In this document: positions 16,010-28,964 of the stretch, in pieces
How the letters are laid out: each line of letters opens with the position of its first letter
Position numbering within the stretch: position 1 is the first letter of the stretch
Source: Guillardia theta CCMP2712
Lineage: Eukaryota > Cryptophyceae > Pyrenomonadales > Geminigeraceae
Direction: 5' to 3'
Length of the DNA stretch: 64,000 bases
NCBI RefSeq assembly: GCF_000315625.1
Contig: NW_005434612.1
Coordinates: 329,038 to 393,037, forward strand
Position numbers and translations under genes: made by a program
Notes under the pieces: model-generated
Seen by the model: the letters and a program-made list of their open reading frames with translations, nothing else
Told to the model about the DNA's origin: nothing
Database searches by the model: none

Positions 16010-16109
16010 NNNNNNNNNNNNNNNNNNNNNNNNNNNNNNNNNNNNNNNNNNNNNNNNNNNNNNNNNNNNNNNNNNNNNNNNNNNNNNNNNNNNNNNNNNN
16101 NNNNNNNNN
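16010..16109. other. Assembly gap 1 (100 N)
   Basis: Exactly 100 N, flanked by CCT repeat on the left and a C-run plus (TCA)n on the right. The true length is unknown. The 3' ends of the RRM gene (+) and the glycosyltransferase-like gene (-) both point into it. Confidence 0.99.
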
Positions 16110-16146
16110 CCCCTCCCCCCCCCCGATGATTTCTCCTCCTCCTCAC

Positions 16147-16163
16147 TCATCATCATCATCATC

Positions 16164-16254
<91 letters not shown>
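16147..16254 (+). repeat. (TCA)n microsatellite
   Basis: Nearly perfect TCA/ATC tract with one CAC interruption. Poly-Ser/His/Met frames across it are artefacts. Confidence 0.95.
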
Positions 16255-16545
16255 CTCTCCCCATGCACCTCAAAACCTTTTCTGGTCTTTTGTTGCAATC
16301 TCATGCTCAACTCGCTGCCTCAGAGTGCTGTTGTCGCCTGTTCATGGGCTTCAAATGATCAGCTTGCAAGTATTGAGGTAACTTTCCCTCCCCTCCTCCA
16401 CCGTCCCTCCTCCCCCTCCTTCGTCCTCCTCCCCTCCCTCCCTCCTCCCTCCTCCCTCCCTCCTCCTCCTCCTCCTCCTCCTCTCCTCCTCCTCCTCTCT
16501 CACGTGTCTAGTCCGTTACCCCATCTCCCTCCTTCTTGAGCTCAC

Positions 16546-18716
16546 CTGGGAGATCTTCTCGCTCCTCACAGTCACGAACGATTTCCTCTCCTCGGCCCTC
16601 GCCCATCCAAGGATTTCTTCTCTCACCAGGTTGTTCCTCGTGTTGAAGTTCGCGTACAGCCTGCCATGCTCTATCAGCAGCCGCGATCTCCGACGTGTCT
16701 GTCACCATCGGGAGCGGGAGGAGAGGAACGAAATATTATCTTCGAATGTCTTCGGCTGCCTGATTCCTCGTCAGATTGCTCACTCCCTCTCCTCTCCTCG
16801 CCACCACCACCCCCCTCCCGTCTTCTCATCCCCTCAGACCCTCTGCCTCCGAACCTCAAACTCTCCCCTCCTCCTCCTTGGCTCTGCTTTTCCTCCTTCC
16901 CTCCCCTCCTACTTCCCGCCCCTCATTTTCTTCTCCTCCCCCTGTTCTCCTGCTTTCGTCCTCCTCTCCACCAACTCCTCCATCTCTCTCTCCCCCTTCT
17001 CCTCCTCCCCAGTCTCTCTCAACCTGTATGCAAGAGAAACGCTCCAATCGACAGACAACGATTTGGTGCTGACAGAAAACCCCTGGGAGCAGATCAGATC
17101 GTGAGGGTCGCGCAAGGAGCAGGGCAACGAGACCTGGGGGATCGGCCGCAATTTCTTGTGCTCCCTGTTTGCATTCTGCGCAAACCAGACAAGAATGCTG
17201 TTTGAGAAAGAGGGTGACGGGAGACTTGAGGAGGGGCGGGAGGGAAGAAGGAGGGGAGGAGGAGAGGCGAAGGGAGGAGGAGAGGAGGAGAAGAGAGAGA
17301 GGAGAGAGAGAGGATGGGAGAGGAGGGAGGGAAGGAGAGGAGAGGAGCGGCTCATCTCTACCTCGGATCTTCCAGCTTCCTCGTGAAGTCGAAACGTGAG
17401 GAGACTTTCGGTGCTGACAAGTCCGAGTTGTGAGTGATGAGGACGTATTTGACCTTAGATAGCAGATGTCAGGAGAGGAGAGGAGAGGAGAGGAGAGGAG
17501 AGGAGAGAGGATGGGAGAGGAGAGGAGAGAGGGGATGGGAGAGGAGAAGAGAGGAGAGGAGAGGAGCTCTGAATTTCCCCTTATGCTTTCAATTCTTCCT
17601 TCTGCACACTATCATTCCAGAGGAGAGGAGAGGAGAGGAGAGGAGAGCAGAACAAGAATGGAAAGGGAGGAGAAGAGGGAGACTAGATGCAACAAGGGAA
17701 CAGGAGGGGAGAAGAGAGAAGCAGAGGAATGAGGAGGGGTCATAGAACCTTGATGAGAGGGTGGAACACGCGCATGAAGGAGCAGAGGAGGTACGTGTTG
17801 ACGAAGACGATGTCACCTGCCCTCACCCTGCTGGGGTCGAACAGGCAGAAATGCTCATCGAAGATGTGATTGCTCATGCTCCTGCGCACACGTCAGCGGG
17901 AGCGCCTCAACCTCGTCCACACCTGAAGGATGTCGTGTCGACGAAGATCCCGTTGTCAACCCACATCCTCATCCTCCCATCCTCTCCTGCTCCTGCTCCT
18001 GCTCCTGCTCCTCCAAAGGGGGAAGGGAAGGATTTCGTGGGAGCAGTGCGGCAAGCCTCCTGGCGCCTGTGGAGGGATTTCCGTTCAGCAAGAGGCAGCG
18101 GCGAGCGTAGAAATTCACTTGCGCCAGTCGATCTTTACGTCGCTGCTGGGGAGGAAGTCAGCGGCAAGCCAAGGATCAGCCGCGCGTCACCTCCTCCTCT
18201 TCCCCGAGCTCGTCCTTGTCCGCTGCTCAGCTGGCTCATCGTGGAGGAGCCGGAGATAAGCTCTCAAGCTCCTTGAAGCGAGCTCACACCCATGAGGCTG
18301 CGCTAGGGTGAGGGGGGGGAACGAGGAGGTCAAGCAGAAGAAGCTAGTAGGTTGAGGGAGGAGGGAAGAGGAGGAGAAGTATCCGACAGAGTGATGATGA
18401 AGGAGGAGGAGGAGGAGGAGACGGTGGAGGCACCAGCGCATGGAGGGCGAATGCAGCTCCGAGGTAAGCATCGAGATGCGCGGGTCGCATGTGCGCGACA
18501 GAGGCGAACATGTCAGAGCTGTTGGCGAACCATCCTTGAAGATGGAAGACGAGCGCTCTCTGTCATGGGGTGAGGAGGAAGGAGATCGCCCTGCTGCTCT
18601 ACCTGCATGGTAGCGTCGACTTCGGCGTCTCCTGTGTGGGTGATGGTCGCTAGCGCCGTGAGCTGAGGAAGGAAGGAGTTGTGGGGATGCTTCTCCTTGC
18701 CTCCCGCCATGGTCAC

Positions 18717-18762
<46 letters not shown>

Positions 18763-18779
18763 TTCGATCGCTGCGCCAT
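16546..18779 (-). CDS. Secreted exostosin/glycosyltransferase-like protein, 3' end missing
   Basis: Exons read on the minus strand: 18779-18603, 18559-18434, about 17981-17923, 17881-17749, 17453-17362, 17197-17134, one uncertain exon near 17080-17020, and 16698-16546. The start MAQRSK leads a signal peptide of about fifteen Leu encoded by a (CTCCTG)n hexamer. Conserved blocks in order are GDIVFVNTYLLCSF, KYVLITHNSDLSAP, ILVWFAQNANREHKKLRPIP and RLYANFNTRNN...KSFVTV. These match, from memory, a eukaryotic/giant-virus family of putative Golgi glycosyltransferases. The usual C-terminal block (S-P-R-G-N-G-x-D-x-H-R-x-W-E) is not seen. It should follow SEKISQ| at 16546 but is either in the gap or lost. 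Exon 3 and the exon before 16698 are tentative. Confidence 0.6.
17466..17655 (+). repeat. (GAGAG)n/(GGAGA)n purine tract in intron
   Basis: Two blocks of GAGGAGAGGAGAGG (17466-17570 and 17620-17655) inside an intron of the minus-strand glycosyltransferase-like gene. A related purine tract lies at 17230-17345. On the coding strand they are long polypyrimidine tracts. Confidence 0.85.
18718..18763 (+). repeat. (GAGCAG)n hexamer encoding a poly-Leu signal core
   Basis: Read on the minus strand the hexamer CTCCTG gives consecutive leucines, forming the h-region of the signal peptide of the gene starting at 18779. The same hexamer occurs at about 17985-18010, 26596-26694 and 28914-28963. Confidence 0.85.
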
Positions 18780-19374
18780 GGAAATGAGGGAAAGAGAGGA
18801 GAGAGGAGAGAGGAGCGAGGAGCGAGTAGAAAGGAGAGAGGAGCAAAGGGGAAAGGAGGGAAGGCAGGGAGAGGAGAGGGAGAGGAGACAGTAGAGCCAG
18901 GAGGAGGACAAGGGAAGACCCAGGTGGGTGGGGGTGAAGGGGTGCGGGCGTTGAGGGAGGGAGGATGGAGGGAGGGGAGGGAGGGGAAAAGATTTGTCGG
19001 GCGGAGGATAAAGCCTCATCCCCGCTTTTACTGGAGAGAGCACCTGGGCACCTGCCTGGGCACAGAGTTGGTAGCTGAGTTGGTAGGAGCTGTTGTAGCA
19101 GTTGTAGCAGAGTTTGTAGGCGGGGAGGGAAGGGGGCGATGAGGAGGGGGACTGGTTGAAGGCAACCTGGATGAGAAGCGATACGAGAGGGCGCTAAAGG
19201 TGGAAGAGGAGGAGGAGGAGGAGGAGGAGGAGGAGGAGGAGGAGGAGGAGGAGGAGGACAGGAGCGAGGAGAAAGAGGAAGTGTTCAAGGGAGTAGAAGG
19301 ACAAGCGAAGACATCTTGTAAGTTTCATTTCAAGGTATCTTCCACTGCACAGAATCCACTCGCCTCCTCCTCTT
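18780..19374. other. Spacer between two minus-strand genes, purine-rich
   Basis: GA-rich sequence (GAGAGGAG words 18790-18890) and a (GGA)n tract at 19205-19258. It includes the 5' flank of the glycosyltransferase-like gene and the 3' flank of SYF1. No supported gene. Confidence 0.5.
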
Positions 19375-22363
19375 TTACTTGCTCTGGTTGCGGAATCGAG
19401 CCAGCGCTCCCTGCGGAGCTTCGCCCTCCTGCATTGGGGTCAAAACCAGCCAACCTCGTCGCCTCGCCTTCCTCACCTTGACAAACCCTCCGTACACAGC
19501 AGACGGGATCGCCTTCTCCGCTATCGCCAGGCTCTTCAGCCCCTTGCCATCGTCGGCCTGCATCAAAGGATGACTATGCTTTACTCCTCTCGCCTCTCCT
19601 CGCCCTCCAGTTTCCTCTTCCCTCCTCCGAATCCTCCACTTGCTTCTCCACCCTGCCACTGTCCTCTCTCTTCCCTCCTCTCCCCTCCCTCGTCCCTCTC
19701 CCACTGTAGCAGACACTCACATTCTCCAGCGCCATCTTTGTCGCCTCCTCGTCGTCTTCCTCGTCGTCGTCGAGAGCGATCTCGTCGTTGTTGTTCACCG
19801 GGCCATCGCTGCTCATGGCCACGATGTCTCCACCTGTGGACTCGGAAGGAGCGTCTGCCATGCTCTGCATCGTCTCCTGCATCATCTGCCTCTCCAGCGC
19901 CTCCATGTCGTTGGACACGCGTTGACGCTTCGCTGCCGGTCCCTAAGGAGAGGTCAGCAATGCAGGACAGGAGGAGACGTAGCAGCACCTGCTCAATCAG
20001 CGCCATCGCCGCGTCCGTCGCGTTGACGTGAGCTTGCGAGAACTGAAGTTGAACCGATCGCTTGATGCGCAGCATGTCACGGAAGGTGTCTTCGTTACCA
20101 TGTCGAACTTCAAAGGCATGCCACAACTTCCACAGCTGTTCGTCTTTGCCAGGATCGCAGTGCTGCGAGCCGTACTGGTAGATCGCCCTCGCTCGATCGA
20201 TTTCCCCGAGAGTCTGCTCGAGTTCGGAGTATTTGACTGCCACGTCTTTGATTCGGCTGTCCGGTACATGCTGCATGGCATCCTCGTAGATTGGACGAGT
20301 CTTGGTGATTCCGAAATATTCCGAAGCCTTGTTGATGTATTGGATGTAAAGATCGTACCTCTCTTCCGGAGCAATCTCCTTGCAGGCCCGTTCGTAGACC
20401 GACATGGTGTTCTTCACCAAACCAAAGTCTTCCTCGAACTTGGCATACATCAGGAAAATGGCTCTGCGCTCTCTTTCGGGGATCTTGGACAAGGCCTGCT
20501 CAAAGAGATCGCGAGCCCGCTCCATCTTCTTGCCTTCATATCTCTTGACAAACTTGGAGAGATAAGCAACCCACAATTCTTTTGAAAGTGGCCATTCAAA
20601 CGCATTGACCCCTTTCTCATACACCTTGAAAGATTCTTCGAAATACTTGGCCTCCTCTAACATATGTGCATAATTTATCAAAATCTGAGGCGTGACAACT
20701 TTGAGATCAATCATTCTTTCATACACGGCCTTGGTTGATTCCAAGGTTCCAAGGGATTCCTCCAGATCTGCATACATACTCCACAGTTTAGTGCTCTTCC
20801 AAAGTCTCTGCTGCACGGACAAATTTGGATTTTCCTTTCCCACCGAAGCCCTGGCTACTCGATCTGATACATAAGTCGCCTTGTGCAAGACCTTGATCGC
20901 CTTCTCAAACTCATCGTGACGAAGCTCCATCTCAGCCCACTCACACCATACGGTTGCAAGATCCTCGACGGATCGAAACTCAACTTTGCTCGCACGCTCG
21001 AGGATGTCTCTTGCAGAGTCCAAGTCATCATTGTCTTCATAGTACTTGGCAAAGGAAACCCATAGGGTGTGGGGTTTCCCATCTGCCTTGATGGGATCTA
21101 CCGTCTGCACAGCTTCAGCATAAGCCTTGATCACCTTCTCAGGGTTGTCTTGCTCTTCGAATATTTTCACTCTACGATGCCATTCGTGAACATTGTGCGG
21201 ATTCTGCCTCAGTCGAACACTGCAAAGAAGCTCTGCTCGTCGATCTAGCAGATACTGCAGCCGAGCCAACCTCAACTCCAAGTCGTCCCCTTCTACGTCC
21301 AAATCATCCTCGGCCTGTTGATTTTCGGATTCATCATCCTGCATCTTGGCCGATATCATGGTTTCTTCGAATTGTGTATAGGCATCAAAGATCATCGAGA
21401 AATCTCTCACTGTAATAACTGTGTTAATACCTTCCTCAAAGATGTCGCGGGCTTTTTCAAAGTGTCCCAGGCGAATGAAGTAATCAGCAAGGGATGTCCA
21501 TAACCTTCCAACCTGCCATGGCATAAGAAAGGAACATAACACAGGACTGCAACATTACATCATCTGTAAATCTTTTCAAGGCACCTCGCACGATTGGTTC
21601 CACCTTCAATGTGGTGATGTTTTGAGCATGCTTAGTGCACATATCGCATAGTTCAAGCCATAATTGGTGTTTTGATTTTCCTTGCTTTGAAATGAAACTT
21701 TCCCTGTTCAATGCCTGTGCAAGAAGTGTTGCAGCTTCATTCCATTGCTCATGTTTTGCCAGGTAATTGACATATTCTTCAACAGAGTCGGGATCTAACT
21801 TCATAAATCGTCGGAAAATTCTGTAAGCCATCTCTGGAACATTTGATTGCTTTGCAAACGCAATATATTGCTTCCATATCTTATCATGCTGTGTAATCGG
21901 CAGAGATCTGAGAGCCCTATCATAAGCATGTCTCGTCTTCGTAACTTTCCTTTGGAGTTGAAGAAACTTAGTATACTCCAACCAAATTCGAGGCATCTTG
22001 TGCATAAAGACCAACGCTCGCTCATAAGTATTGTTGAGAGAATCAAATGCAGGGTCAGTGACACACTTGTGCCTAAGGCGATCTTTTCGCTCAGTCAAAT
22101 ACATATTCCACAGTTTGTAGCTCCCTGGCAATGCCTTCAAGGCTCTTTCATACAAAATCTTTCGCTGAGAGAACGGTGCATTAGCTCGCACCTGGATTGT
22201 TACAAATCAGTCCTGGAAGAAATCAAGTCCAACAGACTCCCACCTGGAGATAACGCAGCCACAGCTTGACCGAAAATGGATTCGCAAGAAGTTCCTCCTC
22301 ATACACAACCGCTTCTCCCTCAGGTATGAGCGAACTCGGGACGTCTTCAGTTGAGTCGGCCAT
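19375..22363 (-). CDS. SYF1: Pre-mRNA splicing factor SYF1 / XAB2
   Basis: HAT-repeat scaffold of the Prp19/NineTeen complex; the human orthologue XAB2 also acts in transcription-coupled repair. Exons: 22363-22244, 22191-21559, 21512-19989, 19942-19721, 19557-19477, 19428-19375 (introns 46-163 nt, all GT-AG, phase 0), encoding 877 residues against about 855 in human. The N-terminus (EEELLANPFSVKLWLRYLQ) is the first HAT helix pair. Numerous W-x3-A/Y HAT repeats follow, including the block KLW...GRLWTSLADYFIRLGHFEKARD. An acidic tract encoded by exon 4 follows, then AIPSAVYGGFVK, which matches the end of metazoan XAB2 (AVPAAVFGSLK). The last intron (48 nt) lies in a frame that stays open if retained, giving an alternative C-terminus. 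Confidence 0.93.
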
Positions 22364-24446
22364 TGTCAACTAGCAACGTACAAGGATCAGGTGCAGAACA
22401 ACCAGGATCAGTATCGTGCATGAACAAACAAGACACGGTTCTCTGACTTTCTCTTCCTCTGCACTACCTCCTAAAACCATACAAGGAAAAACACTCTCGA
22501 CATCACGTTTCTTCCTGGAACTAAAACATTTGTGTGGAACTCTGCTCAGGGCTCATCTAAACTAAAACTCCTCGGAAAAAAGACAACAAAGTCTGGCAAC
22601 ATCCTAAACACCTACGGCTTCCCTTCATATTCCTATCACGTTGAGGCTACTCTTTACAACAAATCCCTTCGTGTCTTCACGCCTCATTCTCCACTTAGAA
22701 AGGATTCGTGCATTGCTACAGATATGAATTTAAGATTTCAGAAAGGCCATCCTTGACCTCACTTGCTTCTCCGCCTGTTGTATGATTTTCTATTCAGGCC
22801 CAAGTCTTTTGTTAGTGAGAATCGCCCAACCATTTGCAAATTTTCCTTGCCATGACTTACTACTGATACGACCTCCTGTTCTGACTCGCATACAGTCCTT
22901 TGTCAAGAGTGTAACCTTCCGCTCTCCCTTTCGCTGCCTTGAACTAATCTCCAAAATCCAAAATCCCTTCCAATTCACCGCGTCTTATCGTCTTTTCTTG
23001 TCTTCGCCCTCTCTCGTGTCTCTTTGCTCCCGCTTCCCGCATGCCCCAAAGCACTTTTCCTGTTCGCTGCCCTTGCTTCATTGTCTTTCTTCCCGCGTCT
23101 TATCCCCCCCCTCCTCCGCCCATCCCCTCCCCTTCCTCTTCCTCTTTCCGCCATCACGCGCGCCCCTGCTCCTTCCTCTCTTTGGCACCACCCTACCTCA
23201 ATTCCCACCACCCTATGAATATTCTGGCACCCACCCTTCAGTCCTATGGCAATATACCCACCCACACCAATATTTACTCGCTGTCCAACTACCCGTACTT
23301 GATACACACTTCCTCCATATTGGGCACTGGTGAAATTCATATGACCCCACCCACCGAGAAACAACAATGCATCTCTCTGGTCATAACCCCCGTGTATTGC
23401 ATCCCAGGGTATCACCACCCACCATTTTCGGTACTACCTGCGAGGCTACCCTACCTTTTGTCGACCACCCACCTGGGTCAAACTAAGGGGGATTCCTCTG
23501 TCGAGAACGGGTAGTGTAAACGATGGGGCTACCCCCACTTACTCACGAATAAATGGTAAGGGTACTTTACGTCTACCCATGCTTCTTAGGAAAAATCAGA
23601 TGCAAATCCTGGGGTGGGTACCAAATGGGGGGTGGGTTAAACTGATTTGGCACAATTGTGTCCAAAGAGGGGGGTGGGGTGGAGCAAAGATCAAATTTGA
23701 TCAGAAGTGGGGTGGGCAAACCTGACACCACAGGAATAGAAGGGGTAGGGTACCCATGTTAAAGCTAACCCAGGCATGGGGGTAGTGTTTGAAATCTAGG
23801 GAATGTTGATAGATTCGTGGTAAATTTTGAAGTCTTTGACACATGATACGGGTACAATTGAGTATATTTTCTGTGCTGGATACAGGGTAGGTATGTCAAT
23901 ATATTTGAAATTTGGAGTATGTAGAATTCACGACCAGTATGGGGGTAATTCAGCTGCGTAATTCAGGGTGGGGTGGTGCCGAAACGGGGTGGGGGGTAGG
24001 GTTACATCTCTCGGAGAGACCAATAATGGTTTTGGTTGCATCAAAATCTTGCAGGACTGCAAGTGGCAAGGAAAGGATTGCTTGAGAGAAAGAGAGTGGA
24101 GAGGACACGAGGACAGGACAGGACAGGACAGGACAGGGCAGGGCAGGGCAGGAAAGGGCAGGGCAGGAAAGGGCAGGGCAGGAAAGGGCAGGAGAATGCA
24201 TGACGAACAAAGATTAGGAAACAAGACGAGAAGAAAGGAGTTGAACTTTCACATTCGAGCAGGAACGAACGAAGTCTGAGAGAGGGAGGATGTTATGAGT
24301 GCTAGTTTGTGCTAGGCTGTAGAATCTTGCATGCACACGGATGTAAGGTCGAAAGCGGAACCAGCCATCCCAATCACGAATCCTATCTGAGCCTGCTGGA
24401 TCCATGTTTGTCCCGCCCCTCTGACAGGAAGGTGCAGTTTTGCAGA
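22364..24446. other. Divergent intergenic region
   Basis: Between the starts of SYF1 (-) and the FN3 gene (+). 22985-23210 is pyrimidine-rich. 23100-24000 is a long G/T-rich GGGTA/TACCC patch (for example GGGTAGGGTACCC near 23746). 24113-24192 is a (CAGGA)n/(GGGCA)n minisatellite. The open frames are low complexity. Confidence 0.5.
24113..24192 (+). repeat. (ACAGG)n/(GCAGG)n minisatellite
   Basis: Tandem GGACA pentamers grading into GGGCA and GGAAAGGGCA units over about 80 nt, 250 nt upstream of the FN3 gene start. Confidence 0.85.
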
Positions 24447-26945
<2,499 letters not shown>

Positions 26946-27435
26946 CCTCCTGCTGGAAGCTGACGTGCGGGCCGGCAGACTCTCCAGACCCAGACGACTC
27001 TGCCGACGGACCTCGTCCCCTCCTTCTTGCTCCAGAGCAGCTGGAGGACGGTGGCGGGACTTATCCCGGGCCTGGCGCTGAAGGAGAGGTGGAACGTGAC
27101 GGTGGGTCTTGCCCTGCATTTGTCCTTGTGCTTCTGAGCTTGTCTCCAGCTCCTGCTCCTGGTCTGCCTCCCGCTGTTGGTTGTCATCTTCAGCATCCTG
27201 ACCAGTTTCCCGATGAATCGCGCGGGTTGACCTGAAGGGCGAGCGGGAGCGGGAGAAGTTTGTGACATGTGAACAAGGTAGTGATAGTGATGATGTGAAT
27301 CCATTCAACTCAATCGCGTCTACTGCTCTATCCTCCCTTCCCTCCGCTTCCTTGCCCTACCTCCCTCTCCCCTCCCCTTCCTTCCGTCTCCCTCTCTCCC
27401 TTCCTCTCCCTCGTTCATCCCTTCATCCCTTCATC
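26946..27435. other. Convergent intergenic spacer
   Basis: Between the stops of the FN3 gene (+) and the ZRANB3-like gene (-). 27320-27430 is pyrimidine-rich. No G/T-rich patch and no gene. Confidence 0.5.
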
Positions 27436-27848
27436 TCACGCAACGTTTAGCAACTCACTTACTCCTTCCCCGCTGCTGCTCGCCTTCACCTTGCTCTTGC
27501 GCTTCCGGCCGATCGCCGTGTCCTCTCTTGCGTCTCCTCTGCTCGTCCTCTTGCTTCTCTTCCTCTGTGCTCCAGCTCCCTCAGCATCCTCGCTCCTCCT
27601 CCGGCCCTCAGCTCGTTGAGTTGCTTGCTTGTTGGTATGGCTCTGGTGGCACAACACGCAGAGGGTGCGGATGTTGTCTACATTGCACTCCCCTCCTCCT
27701 GAGAACACCTGGAGAAAGGAGGAGGAAAGAAGATGTTGATCATCATCGTCAGTGAGATCATCTGCAGATGATAGCAGATCCATCAACATTATCATCAATA
27801 GCAACAACAATATTGTCGGGATAGTTATCATCAACGACCATTTCATAC

Positions 27849-27882
<34 letters not shown>

Positions 27883-28914
27883 TCCATCATCATCAACTCC
27901 ATCATCACAATCTGCTCCAGCATCTCAATCTCATTGTTGTCGTCGTCACCATCACAAGGTATCAACTCATTCTTCACTCACGGGTACGATGTGATCTGCA
28001 TGCCAGAAATTTCCTTCCACAGGGCGCGAGACTATCTTGGCGATCAGCTTCTCTCGTCCTCGAAACTCTGGAGCTCTCTGGAGGAGGACGTCTCTCCTCG
28101 AGTCGAGCTGGGCTCGAGCTGACACCAGAGACGAGGAGCGATAAGTTCGAGCCCGAGGTGAGAAAACTTTGAAATTCAATAGAGCAGGTTTGAAATGAGA
28201 GAGAGGAAATGACTGGGATAAGTGGAAAAGATTTGAATAGATTTGCAGGACGAGGGAATATGAGACAAGAACAAGGTTGGCTTCACAGCGCAGATTGCAA
28301 ATCGACCAACAACAACATCAACATTCGTCTCACCAACGACCTTGCACAACTCCCGCGCGTTCATGCCGCAAGCTTGACAGACTCCGCGCTCTGCTTGAGC
28401 TATCCTCTTCCTCAGGTACGATTGAGAGGTCTTCTCCTTGTACTCCATCATGCAGAGCCCCCCGCAAAAGAGCTCATGATACATGACAGGGAAGAACTCC
28501 TTCTCCTCCTCCTCCTCCTCCTCCTCCTGGTCCTCTCCCTCTTCCACCACTTCCTCCTTCTCCCGCTCCTCCTCGAGCTCCTCCTCGAGCTCCTTCTCCT
28601 TCTTACCCTCATCCTCCTCCTCTTCCTTGTCCACGTCGTCATCCTTTCCATCCTCTTCCTCCTCTTCTGCTTCTTCCTCCTCCTCCTCCTCATCCTCATC
28701 GTCTCCCTCCTTGCTGCCCTCCGTGCTCGTCGATTTTCTCTGAGAACGGGAGAAGGTACGACGCATCCACATCACCACCGAAGGCTTCGAGACCAGGGCA
28801 GGAGGAGGACAGTGCGGAGAGCTGAGTGGGGAACGAAGAGAGGAAGGCGACATTGAAACATAAGGAACAGGAGGAGGGACTAATGGAAGAGACCATGCAG
28901 GGAAAGTAGCAGGG

Positions 28915-28964
<50 letters not shown>

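Noticed and set aside
22975-23514. Arg/Gly-rich frames on both strands
   Set aside because: They overlap the pyrimidine-rich and G/T-rich intergenic patch; compositional only.
24113-24192. Possible CRISPR-like or satellite array
   Set aside because: Only 5-10 nt units with no spacers, in a eukaryotic genome; an ordinary minisatellite.
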